Part shown: piece after piece, positions 23,793 through 31,066 of the stretch
Position numbering within the stretch: position 1 is the stretch's first letter
How the letters are laid out: every line of letters starts with the position of its first letter
Assembly: GCA_022684035.1 (NCBI GenBank)
Contig: JAJHSB010000058.1
Coordinates: forward strand, 1-33,098
DNA: 33,098 bases
Direction: 5' to 3'
DNA from: Candidatus Acetothermia bacterium
GTDB lineage: Bacteria > Bipolaricaulota > Bipolaricaulia > UBA7950
Program-made: the position numbers and the translations under genes
The notes under the pieces: model-generated
The model's database searches: none
What the model was told of the DNA's origin: nothing
Seen by the model: only the letters and a program-made list of their open reading frames with translations

Positions 23793-24365
23793 ATGGGGCT
23801 CTCGATAAGTGATCTGCGTAGTGGGATGACGATCTTATATAATGGCGAACTGTACGAGATAATCGAATACGCGCACTCCATGCGGGGACGCGGAGGCGCG
23901 ATCGCCAAGACTAAGTTACGACATGTATTAACAGGACGTATACGCGAAGAGACTTTCCGGGGGGCTGAGAATACGGAACATGCTTTCCTTGAGGGTCGTC
24001 CGCTACAATACTTGTACAAAGATGGTGATCAGTATATATTTATGAATACGGAAGACTTTGAGCAGTCTATTGTAAGCGCAGATTTACTGGAAAAGAAAAT
24101 AGACTATATGATTGAAGGAATGGAGGTTACCGGTTATTTCTATCAAGATCTTTTAGTCAAAGTAGAGTTACCCAACTTTGTTGAACTGCAAGTTGAATAT
24201 GCCGAACCAGCAGTCAAAGGAAATACTATCTCCAATGTAGACAAATCAGTGAAATTGGAAAGTGGCGTCACTGTCAATGTCCCGTTATTTGTGCAACAGG
24301 GAGATCGAATCAAGGTTGATACCCGTACAGGAAGATACGTGGAGCGAGTACAAAGGGAGGAATGA
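23793..24365 (+). CDS. efp: Translation elongation factor P
   Basis: EF-P binds the ribosome between the P and E sites and relieves stalling at consecutive prolines. The 190-residue protein has the normal three beta-barrel domains; LPNFVELQVEYAEPAVKGNT is the usual start of domain III. The tip loop of domain I reads HSMRGRGGAIAKTKL where many EF-Ps have KPGKG, so the residue normally lysylated or aminopentanolylated is Arg33. ATG 23793 is used; a TTG sits one codon earlier, and GAGG lies 14 nt upstream. It leads the efp-Asp23-Asp23-amaP operon and overlaps the next gene by 1 nt. Confidence 0.95.
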   Translation: MGLSISDLRSGMTILYNGELYEIIEYAHSMRGRGGAIAKTKLRHVLTGRIREETFRGAENTEHAFLEGRPLQYLYKDGDQYIFMNTEDFEQSIVSADLLEKKIDYMIEGMEVTGYFYQDLLVKVELPNFVELQVEYAEPAVKGNTISNVDKSVKLESGVTVNVPLFVQQGDRIKVDTRTGRYVERVQREE

Positions 24366-24778
24366 TGGGAGAAAAGACGATCGAAATCAATGATGTAGAC
24401 GGCCGGATTACTATATCGAATGATGTTCTCACTGCAATCGCTAAGACTGCAGCAGAACAAGTAGATGGAGTCGTACTCACCCAAAGGCGAGGAGTAGGTG
24501 GGATTATGGGACTCTTCGGCGGTGAAGATCCAAGTCCGACTGTCAGCGTAGAGACGAGTGATAATGATGTGAAGATCAGTATCACAATCATGACTAAGTA
24601 TGGCGATCCAGTACATCAAGTCGCCCAAGGTGTTCAGGAAAATGTAAAGGCTGATATCGAACGGCTGACCGGAGTAGCAGTAAGTAGTATCGATGTTTAT
24701 GTAACGAAAGTCGTTCCTGCGTCCGATAATGTGGCAGTAGAAGCAGCACAGGGAGATAATGATGATACAAAAGGATGA
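24365..24778 (+). CDS. Asp23/Gls24 family envelope stress protein, copy 1
   Basis: A 137-residue protein of the Asp23/Gls24 family. The domain spans about residues 5-115, with ITISNDVLTAIAKTAAEQVDGV at its start and GDPVHQVAQGVQENVKADIE plus LTGVAVSSIDVYV at its end. A Gly-rich insert (GVGGIMGLFGGED) follows the first helix. In staphylococci Asp23 is held at the membrane by AmaP and its loss triggers a cell-wall stress response. ATG 24365 is 4 nt after GGGAGG; ATG 24362 is the alternative. It overlaps both neighbours, so expression is coupled. Confidence 0.92.
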   Translation: MGEKTIEINDVDGRITISNDVLTAIAKTAAEQVDGVVLTQRRGVGGIMGLFGGEDPSPTVSVETSDNDVKISITIMTKYGDPVHQVAQGVQENVKADIERLTGVAVSSIDVYVTKVVPASDNVAVEAAQGDNDDTKG

Positions 24779-25154
24779 TATTATCAGCGAAAAAGGACGA
24801 GTCAGCATTGCCAAAGATGTAGTTGTGTCGATTGCAGCGATTGCAGTCACCGACATAGAAGGAATAGTCCATGCACGCCGTGGTGATAAACCTTTCCGCC
24901 ACGGTGAGGGAATGAAACGACAGATCGACGTTCAGGTAGAAGAGGAGAACGTCAAAATCAATGTGCAGGCAATGGTGATTCAAGGTTTTCCTGTACACAA
25001 GGTGGCCAAAGAGGTGCAGACTCACGTTAAAACTCAAGTAGAGAAGATGACAGGCTTGACAGTGAGCGGAGTTAATGTCGATATTCAACGCCTTGTCCAG
25101 GTTGAAGAGGCTGCTGCAGCACCAGTTGAACGAGAAGTAAGGAAGAGATCATGA
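24762..25154 (+). CDS. Asp23/Gls24 family envelope stress protein, copy 2
   Basis: A second, diverged Asp23-like protein of 130 residues. It has the same pattern as its neighbour: GRVSIAKDVVVSIAAIAVTDIEGI, IQGFPVHKVAKEVQTHVKTQ and MTGLTVSGVNVDIQ. It lacks the Gly-rich insert but has a basic stretch at about residues 40-55 (RRGDKPFRHGEGMKRQ). GGGAG precedes the start by 6 nt; ATG 24759 is also possible. It overlaps copy 1 by 17 nt. The two copies probably arose by tandem duplication and may form mixed assemblies. Confidence 0.92.
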   Translation: MIQKDDIISEKGRVSIAKDVVVSIAAIAVTDIEGIVHARRGDKPFRHGEGMKRQIDVQVEEENVKINVQAMVIQGFPVHKVAKEVQTHVKTQVEKMTGLTVSGVNVDIQRLVQVEEAAAAPVEREVRKRS

Positions 25155-25708
25155 TTATGGTCTTAGGCACTTTGCTATATAGTAGCCTGGCGTTCATCCT
25201 TGCGGGTGTGGGAATAATTCTCATACTATTTGGCATTAATGTACTATTGCTCAGTGCCGCACTGCCGTATCTTGACACAACCGGCGGCATCATCATCCAG
25301 ATTCTAATCGGAGTAGTCCTGCTTGTCACTGCGGTTTATTTCAGTTTCTTAGTCTATCGTAGACATTTAGAGCGCATACGTTTTTCCTATCAGGAAGAAG
25401 CAGGGCGAATTGAGATATCTTCTTGCGCAATCAAAAATCTGATCAAGGAAATGCTTTTCAGTAAGATCGGCCTCGCAGGGTTAAACGCTGTCTCCTTATC
25501 CCCACAAGGAGATGGAATGGCTATTGCGATCGACGCCTCGATCTCCTCGCAAGAGAAGGTCACGGAAATAGGACATAGAATTCAAACGTTGTTGACCGAG
25601 CAATTGAAAGAGCAGACAGGCATCAAAGTTGAGGAAGTCTCGGTCTTTATCCGTACCATTCGGACTGATCCCAAACTCATTACTGCGAAAAAGAGCGACA
25701 GTGAATAA
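25151..25708 (+). CDS. amaP: AmaP-like membrane anchor for Asp23
   Basis: A 185-residue protein with two N-terminal membrane helices (about residues 7-35 and 45-68), a basic stretch (YRRHLERIRF) and a soluble C-terminal part that itself resembles an Asp23 domain (IEISSCAIKNLIKEML, then ITEQ-type helices and VEEVSVFIRTI). This is the layout of AmaP, which anchors Asp23 at the membrane. It overlaps the second Asp23 gene by 4 nt. The small DUF2273 protein that often accompanies these genes was not found. Confidence 0.87.
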   Translation: MIMVLGTLLYSSLAFILAGVGIILILFGINVLLLSAALPYLDTTGGIIIQILIGVVLLVTAVYFSFLVYRRHLERIRFSYQEEAGRIEISSCAIKNLIKEMLFSKIGLAGLNAVSLSPQGDGMAIAIDASISSQEKVTEIGHRIQTLLTEQLKEQTGIKVEEVSVFIRTIRTDPKLITAKKSDSE

Positions 25709-25857
25709 CAGAAGTCGTTGCGCATGTAATCGGCCTTTGCCGCAGCCTTATCTCTGCTTGTGTGGTGCAGAAAGATATTGCTCGTCATCTCTCCTTTCTC
25801 GGAAATCTGCTCAATCGTTGCCTTAAGGATGTGCAAATTCCCGCCAGATCTCTTTGA
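25705..25857 (+). other. Short open frame between amaP and nusB
   Basis: The 155-nt gap between amaP and nusB is open in one frame for 50 codons, giving VVAHVIGLCRSLISACVVQK and later HLSFLGNLLNRCLKDVQIPA before TGA. It has a plausible amphipathic helical character. There is no ATG, GTG or TTG near its beginning (the first codon after the upstream stop is ATA), so it may be a decayed gene, or chance. A 42-codon Cys-rich frame from GTG 25701 overlaps it and is no better supported. Confidence 0.25.
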
Positions 25858-25863
25858 ATAACG

Positions 25864-26328
25864 ATGCGTAGACGAGAAGCACGCAGATTAGTTTTACAGT
25901 CTCTTTATCAACGAGAGTTCCTTGATATCTCTGACAGCGAGTTATTGGATGAGGTCGATTTAGGCGATCAAGAAAGTTACATCAGACTTACTTTAAGCGG
26001 TATCAGCAAACATCTACAGACTATCGATACAATGATCGCGGCCAAAGCAGAGGGATGGAAAGTAGAGCGTCTTGCGCTGATCGATCGTAATATTCTCCGT
26101 TTGGGAATATTTGAAATTATGTATTGTAATGAGATTCCGGCTGAAGTGACGATTGATGAAGCAGTGGAATTGGCGAAAGAGTATGGGAGTGATAACGCGC
26201 CTTCATTTATCAATGGTATTCTCGATCGCCTGTGGAAGGAGAACAGCCCGATTGTGAGAGAAGATTGCACAAAGAAGAACTTCCTGCCGACCCGACTGGA
26301 AAATGATAAGCAGAGAGAGGAACGATGA
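25864..26328 (+). CDS. nusB: Transcription antitermination factor NusB
   Basis: NusB binds boxA RNA with NusE (S10) in antitermination complexes on rRNA operons. The 154-residue protein has the all-helical NusB fold, with RRREARRLVLQSLYQREF at the start, DRNILRLGIFEIMY in the middle and PAEVTIDEAVELAKEYGSD plus FINGILDRL at the end. A charged tail of about 25 residues extends beyond the usual end. No ribosome binding site is visible before the ATG, so it may depend on translation of the genes before it. It ends inside the start of the wecB relic. Confidence 0.95.
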   Translation: MRRREARRLVLQSLYQREFLDISDSELLDEVDLGDQESYIRLTLSGISKHLQTIDTMIAAKAEGWKVERLALIDRNILRLGIFEIMYCNEIPAEVTIDEAVELAKEYGSDNAPSFINGILDRLWKENSPIVREDCTKKNFLPTRLENDKQREER

Positions 26329-26823
26329 AAATCTTATTGATTTTGGGTACGCGACCGGAGGCAATCCGACACGAAAGCTTGGCTGGTGGTATCAGCTCCA
26401 TTTGCCGGAGTCTGCTTGAGACCGTCCGATGAAATAAAGATGTCAGAGTTATCTATTCTGTCCATCCAAATCCCAATGTGCAACGAGAGGTACGAGAACG
26501 ACTGGCAGAGATCAAGCAAATCACATTACTTGATCCACTGAATTACGCATCGTTTGTACACCTGATGGCTGATTCTTACCTTGTTATGACCGACTCGGGC
26601 GGAATTCAGGAGGCAGTTCCTTCGCTGAAGATTCTGGTACTCGTAGTACGGAATCAGAGAGCAGAGAGAAGAGAGAAGGATTAAAGACTGGAGTGGTAAA
26701 GTTAATCGGGACTGATCCAAAGCTGATTATCGCTGCGAATAAACACCTGCTACACAATCCCTGGCATACACCGCAATGGCGCAAGTAGATAATCCGTATG
26801 GAGCCAACAAAGCAGCTGAGTAA
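26325..26823 (+). pseudogene. wecB: Decayed UDP-N-acetylglucosamine 2-epimerase gene
   Basis: The start is intact: AGAGAGG before ATG 26325 and MKILLILGTRPEAI, the usual WecB N-terminus. The frame then jumps straight to HESLAGGISSICRSLLETV, corresponding to the HRRES region near residue 200, so about 190 codons are deleted. An in-frame TGA follows at 26430. The same frame then reads VIYSVHPNPNV and TDSGGIQEAVPSL. A purine-rich expansion of AGAGAGA words (about 26655-26675) shifts the frame. GVVKLIGTDPKLI and finally DNPYGANKAAE appear in other frames. The enzyme would make UDP-ManNAc for wall or surface polymers; this copy cannot. Confidence 0.88.
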
Positions 26824-26852
26824 ATAATCAAGATATTACAAACAAAAGTGCA

Positions 26853-27725
26853 TTGCCGATAGTGAATCAAGCACGCAATAGAGGCAGAAGTTATGCCGAC
26901 CTCCATCTACACACCCGTGCATCCGATGGAACGCTTTCCGTCACTGACATGGTCGCGCGGGCAAGAGAACATAACCTCACGACCATTGCCATAACCGATC
27001 ATGATACGATCGCTCCTCAACTCCATACACGGCTAACATCGATCGACAGAGTAGAGGTAATTACCGGCATAGAGATCAAAGCGGATATACACGGATACCA
27101 TGGGGAGATTCTCGGTTACTTTATTGATCCACATAATGAGCAACTACGACGTATTATTCACTCTTTAACTGTAGCGAGAATTAGCCGCATGGAAGAGATG
27201 GTTATGCTATGTCGCCGTCGGGTGGGGAAGAGAATCTCGTTTGACGAAGTGCGATCATGCGCGGCTGGTACGATCGGCAGGCCTCATTTAGCTCATATCC
27301 TCAAAGAGAAAGGGATCGTCGCTTCGACTACAGAGGCATTTGAACGTCTTATCGGCCGCGGAAAACCTTGTTATGTTCCACTGGCGCGACTTTCTTTTGC
27401 CGATGTGGTTGCGGCGATACAGGTTGCCGATGGACTAACCTCGTTGGCGCATCCTTGTTTGATACAAATCAATGATTGGGAGAATCTACTTCCTATTTTG
27501 AAAGAGGAGGGGCTCGACGGAGTAGAAGTTTTTTACCCCTATTTAAACTCAAGCCAACAGCTCGGCACCGCTCCCGAAGATCTCGTGAGGTTAGCAAAGA
27601 GATATGGCTTTCTCCTTACCGGCGGATCAGATGATCACGGTCCTGGTTCTGTGCGCGAGAGTATAGGAGTGGTCAAGCTTCCAATGAAAGACGTCGATGC
27701 GCTGCGCAGAGCAGCACGCCTTTAA
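26853..27725 (+). CDS. PHP-domain phosphoesterase (TrpH/YciV-like)
   Basis: A 290-residue metal-dependent phosphatase of the PHP superfamily. YADLHLHTRASDGTLSV holds the first metal ligands, ITDHDTI the next, then GIEIKADIHG, TIGRPHLAHIL, SLAHPCL and the C-terminal GGSDDHGPG. E. coli YciV (RNase AM/TrpH), which has this layout, trims RNA 5' ends and removes 3'-phosphate from 3',5'-bisphosphonucleotides; the same is likely here. The start is uncertain: TTG 26853 and GTG 26862 are in frame, neither with a good ribosome site. It follows the wecB relic by about 30 nt. Confidence 0.9.
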   Translation: MPIVNQARNRGRSYADLHLHTRASDGTLSVTDMVARAREHNLTTIAITDHDTIAPQLHTRLTSIDRVEVITGIEIKADIHGYHGEILGYFIDPHNEQLRRIIHSLTVARISRMEEMVMLCRRRVGKRISFDEVRSCAAGTIGRPHLAHILKEKGIVASTTEAFERLIGRGKPCYVPLARLSFADVVAAIQVADGLTSLAHPCLIQINDWENLLPILKEEGLDGVEVFYPYLNSSQQLGTAPEDLVRLAKRYGFLLTGGSDDHGPGSVRESIGVVKLPMKDVDALRRAARL

Positions 27726-28116
27726 GTTTTTTGGCACACATACTGCCTGCATGCCGAGAGAACCACAGTGGTCACTTAAGAGGAGAAAGGAGTCAAGATC
27801 GAGGAAAAAGATTAAGAATTAGTCTCTAAAATCTAAAGTTTTACCTACTTGTTGGCAAAGAGGCGCGAAATGGAAAAGAGTTGCAATTACAAATTCCAAG
27901 CACTAACCACCAGAAAGAGTGACTCGTGACTCGTGACTGGTGACTGGAGGGGAAAATCCTACGAGCCACGAGATACCAGCCACGAGCCACCAGCCGAAGG
28001 CGGGGATTGGTTAGTAGAATTTAGTTATCGTTTAAAAATTGAGATTCATTGGGATTGCCGGCTTCTCCTGGTTAGGGAGTAGGGTTGAATTTTAAATCAA
28101 CATCGGACGCTTAAGC
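27726..28116. other. Gap between the convergent PHP and MFS genes
   Basis: There is no gene in these 390 nt. The first ~100 nt are unremarkable. Heptamer element B fills 27832-28022. The last ~95 nt are GT-rich on the plus strand and lead to the MFS stop codon. Confidence 0.6.
27832..28022. repeat. Heptamer-based intergenic element B, with nested hairpin
   Basis: After a TCTAAAA-type start the sequence runs in 7-nt phase: AAATTCC, AAGCACT (27891-27904), then two intermediate words and four tandem GTGACTS units (27919-27946). ACTAACCA (27902-27909) and AAATTC (27891-27896) are reverse-complemented at 28008-28015 and 28017-28022. The GTGACTS run faces a complementary GTGGCTS-type run at 27962-27994. 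The mismatches are G-U pairs in minus-strand RNA, so folding would be best in the MFS transcript. It lies between convergent genes. Confidence 0.72.
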
Positions 28117-29349
28117 TTATTCCTCTTTAATCGTTGGCACTTGTTCCATACTCCGTAATCCTTGACCATTCTTCCTCGTTTCTTGCTTCATTACAAGTAC
28201 GAATGCAGCGAAGATCGACAACGCACCGGTAAGGATAAACGGGGCTCGGGGTGCAAGATCATAAAGAAAGCCACCGATAAGTGGTCCAATGCTTTGTGCG
28301 ATGCTGACCAAGAAAAGATAGAGCGCAAACCCCATTCCGGCAGTCTTGGCCGGAATAAGAGGATAGATGACCGGGCGATGTAATGTTCCAGAGACACGAT
28401 CAGCGCCAAAGAAAAATACTGCTAAAAAGGCGCCAAAGAGCAGTGGAGTAAGGATCAAGCCCAACGCTGCGATACCGACGAAGATTAATCCCCAAGTGAG
28501 AGCCCTCCATGCCTGCTGGCGATCGCCGATCCACCCTAAAAGGACTGCAAGGATAAATTCACCGATACCGATTATCGCTCCGATCCGCAACAAAACAGCT
28601 TCGTGAAGCGTAAATCTGTCCTGAAGGAATGGAGCGATAAATGGCCGGGAAATAGAGATGACAAGCGCTGTCAAGCAGAGAAAACTAATCAGCGGCAGGA
28701 GTTTACGTGTACACACAAGATGACGCATCTCCTGCCACTGTAGAGTTTTCAATGATTCCTTTTGTTCGTTCTCTTCTTTCGGCAATGGTCGTTGTGGGGA
28801 AATAAAGAAGAAGACAATAGTTGAGGCGCAGAAGAGAATAAATGCTAATATAAAGAGATAATTAATTGGGAATCGTTGCAAGATCACTGATCCGAGGAGA
28901 GGACCAAGCACGACCCCAGCAGCAAAGCCAGCATAGGTAAGGGTAAAGGCGCGTGTTACCTCTCCGCGGCGTGCCGCTTGCGCAATGTAAGCCTCCAATG
29001 CCGGCCAACCGATAAAAATACAGTAAAGTATCGCACCAGGAATCAGATGATACCATGCATCCGCAAAGATGTAAATCAACGGCGCCGGTGCGGCGATTAG
29101 CCAGGTGATGAGGATCAGCTTTTTTCGGTCGTACCGATCAGCGAGAATTCCACCGGGGATTATGGAGAGGGCGACCGTCAAAAACATAATCGACGAAATA
29201 ATCCCGATCTCACGTGCTTCTCCGCCTAGATCACGAATAAAGATTGGCCAGATGAACTGGAAACTCATTGCCCCCAGGCTCCATAAAAAATTGCCCCAGA
29301 GGATCAATTGCAAATCTTTGGGAAGAGAGATCAACTGCGTTATCTTCAT
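28117..29349 (-). CDS. Major facilitator superfamily transporter
   Basis: A 410-residue membrane protein with about 12 hydrophobic helices and a central cytoplasmic loop (about residues 190-215, KEENEQKE). The MFS motif A is GGILADRYDRKKLIL between helices 2 and 3. It most resembles drug or small-molecule efflux members, but the substrate cannot be assigned. No ribosome binding site precedes the ATG at 29349. It is flanked by non-coding debris on both sides and is not in an operon. Confidence 0.9.
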   Translation of the reverse strand: MKITQLISLPKDLQLILWGNFLWSLGAMSFQFIWPIFIRDLGGEAREIGIISSIMFLTVALSIIPGGILADRYDRKKLILITWLIAAPAPLIYIFADAWYHLIPGAILYCIFIGWPALEAYIAQAARRGEVTRAFTLTYAGFAAGVVLGPLLGSVILQRFPINYLFILAFILFCASTIVFFFISPQRPLPKEENEQKESLKTLQWQEMRHLVCTRKLLPLISFLCLTALVISISRPFIAPFLQDRFTLHEAVLLRIGAIIGIGEFILAVLLGWIGDRQQAWRALTWGLIFVGIAALGLILTPLLFGAFLAVFFFGADRVSGTLHRPVIYPLIPAKTAGMGFALYLFLVSIAQSIGPLIGGFLYDLAPRAPFILTGALSIFAAFVLVMKQETRKNGQGLRSMEQVPTIKEE

Positions 29350-29423
29350 ATAAAGTGTAAGTAAGTATTTACCGTTGGAATCAGCGGGGTAGTTTGGTTC
29401 ATAGGTTATTGGTCATCGATGTC

Positions 29424-29446
29424 TGAAGTGCATCCCAATTTGGCTA
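29424..29446 (+). mobile_element. Possible IS3-type end
   Basis: TGAAGTGCATCCC followed by AATTTGG differs at two of the first 13 positions from the IS end at 21075 and has the trailing TTGG seen in that family. It lies next to a truncated gene, as expected for IS-driven loss. The match is short and could be chance. Confidence 0.35.
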
Positions 29447-29615
29447 TTTAAATCTATTTATCGGTGGAAATCTTGTACCAGTTTATTCTCTAATTTACGT
29501 TAAGTCAAATACCGCATTGCCTCAAGCTGCAATCGGTGAGGATGATTATCGCGTAGTCGACGATTCAGCAACGCCTGTACGCCATTTTGGGGTTACTATT
29601 AACAACGGACGAAGC

Positions 29616-29849
29616 TCACGCCCCCACCTGAATGAGGTGGATTTGCGGCTTATCACCTCGGAACAAGAAGAAAGCAGTCTGCTTGCCATCAGGTGACCAC
29701 ACAGGTTTGTTCGCGGGCCAGTTCGACAGTAAATTAATATGACTTACTTGCCTTTAGCGATAAGTAGCAGATGGAAATATATTCTCTTTCTCGGCATCAA
29801 TGTGGAAAACGGTGCAGACAAGGGTATTACCGTCGGGAGAGAGCTGTAC
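29616..29849 (-). pseudogene. S9 prolyl-oligopeptidase-family relic (beta-propeller part)
   Basis: Two minus-strand frames hold propeller repeats of the TolB/PD40 type. 29754-29849 reads VQLSPDGNTLVCTVFHIDAE, and 29616-29732 reads PVWSPDGKQTAFFLFRGDKP. The pairing of a 'SPDG..LV..V..ID.E' blade with a 'WSPDGK..AF' blade is typical of the N-terminal propeller of acylaminoacyl peptidases and dipeptidyl peptidases. Each frame ends in a stop, and no catalytic domain is found, so this is a remnant. A TolB-like protein is the alternative origin. Confidence 0.65.
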
Positions 29850-30040
29850 GTTTTACAAGAATTTATGACAAAAAAACATCCGCCGGCTTAACTGTTTGGA
29901 GTTCGTCTTTCTGTTCAGATAATTTCTTCTTTAATAATTAGCCGATTTGACTTGCAGTGCAAGTTTATCGCCTTTTTCAACAATGACAGAGCACAATTTC
30001 CGTGCCCGACAGCTTGCGGGCGGTCTCTTAAAGGTTTTTT

Positions 30041-30934
30041 CTATTTGATCTCTATCTCCTGCCGAGGATCCAAAGCATCGCGTAAGCCGTCCCCAAGGAA
30101 GTTAAACCCTAAAACGGTGATCATGATGGCTATTCCAGGAAAAGTGGCAATCCATGGTGCGCGGCGTAAAAAGTCACGTCCAGCGGCTAAGATTGCTCCC
30201 CAACAAGGTTGAGGTGGTAGGGCTCCCAGTCCTAAGAAGCTCAATGCAGAAGCGGCCAGGAGTGCTCCAGCCATCCCCAGGGTTGCCATCACAATGATCG
30301 GAGCTACGATATTGGGCAGAATATGACGCACCATTATTCGGAAATTACTTGCCCCTACTGCTCTCGCTGCCTCAATGTATTCATTTTCTTTAGCCGCCAA
30401 GACTTGCCCTCGCGACACCCGGGCATAGCCGCTCCAACCGATCACTCCCAAGGCCAACATCGCATTAAACAATCCAGCCCCTAAAACTGCGGCAACAGCC
30501 AACGCCAGCACAATAGCCGGAAAGGCCAGCATTATGTCTACTATTCGCATTATTAAATTGTCAAGAACCCCTCCATAAAAACCGGCAATCAACCCTAAAC
30601 TTACTCCGAGCGTTACTTGGATGCCTATTATCACAACCCCTACCATCAACGCAAGCCGTGAACCAAATATAATTCTGCTGAAAAGGCATCTACCGAGGTT
30701 ATCAGTTCCCAGAGGATACTCCCAGCTTGGAGGTTGAAAACGATCTCTCAGAACTTGTGTACGATAATGTTGCGGGGCGATCCAAGGTGCAAAAATAGCT
30801 GCAAAGATAATCATTGCAATTATCCCAGCTCCGAATACTGCCAACCTGTTTCCTTTCAATCGCCGCAATGCTATTCTTAGCTGGCTCTTTGATTTGATCT
30901 GCTCTACTGCGTCCTTGTCGACTGCGCTCTTCAT
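30041..30934 (-). CDS. Oligopeptide/dipeptide-type ABC importer permease (DppC/OppC)
   Basis: A 297-residue inner-membrane permease. An N-terminal cytoplasmic stretch leads to helix 1 (LAVFGAGIIAMIIFAAIFAPWIAP), then HPLGTDNLGR-like EYPLGTDNLGRCLFSRII, and the EAA loop (ENEYIEAARAVGASNFRIMVRHILPN) that docks on the ATPase. About six helices are present. AGAGG precedes the ATG. It is the last gene seen in the binding protein-DppB-DppC order on the minus strand; ATPase genes (DppD/F) do not follow here, so they must lie elsewhere. The family also imports nickel, sugars or glutathione; the substrate is not evident. Confidence 0.93.
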   Translation of the reverse strand: MKSAVDKDAVEQIKSKSQLRIALRRLKGNRLAVFGAGIIAMIIFAAIFAPWIAPQHYRTQVLRDRFQPPSWEYPLGTDNLGRCLFSRIIFGSRLALMVGVVIIGIQVTLGVSLGLIAGFYGGVLDNLIMRIVDIMLAFPAIVLALAVAAVLGAGLFNAMLALGVIGWSGYARVSRGQVLAAKENEYIEAARAVGASNFRIMVRHILPNIVAPIIVMATLGMAGALLAASALSFLGLGALPPQPCWGAILAAGRDFLRRAPWIATFPGIAIMITVLGFNFLGDGLRDALDPRQEIEIK

Positions 30935-31066
30935 ATATCATTACCTCTTTGATTTAGGCCCTCTAATCACTAACTGTTAGTAAGACCGTCTCTTCGATCG
31001 TCAAACGATGCCAACCACTATTAGTGTTGAGCGGGTTGGTAACTGTTAATAGTTACAAAGACTGAT
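30935..31066 (-). promoter_or_regulatory. Intercistronic region with several small hairpins
   Basis: Between the two permease genes are ACTAAC-T-GTTAGT (30969-30981), an ATCGT/ACGAT stem, CCAACC/GGTTGG and GTAACT/AGTTAC (31039-31044, 31051-31056). Such clusters may slow decay or set the ratio of the two products. No promoter is obvious. Confidence 0.35.

Larger units (their letters stand above)
29350..30040. other. Gene-poor region with relics between MFS and ABC permease
   Basis: These 690 nt contain no intact gene. They hold an IS3-type end (29424-29436) and a decayed S9-peptidase propeller (29616-29849). A small palindrome CTTGCA-G-TGCAAG (29951-29963) and a GCCCG/CGGGC stem (30004-30021) lie just beyond the last ABC permease gene. 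The stem may be a weak terminator for that operon. A frame near 29513-29590 on the minus strand (LLNRRLRDNHPHRLQLEAMR) looks coding but I cannot assign it. Confidence 0.55.

Noticed and set aside
27726-28116. CRISPR array in the repeat-rich gap
   Set aside because: The units are 7 nt and contiguous, without spacers. No cas gene is present in the window.
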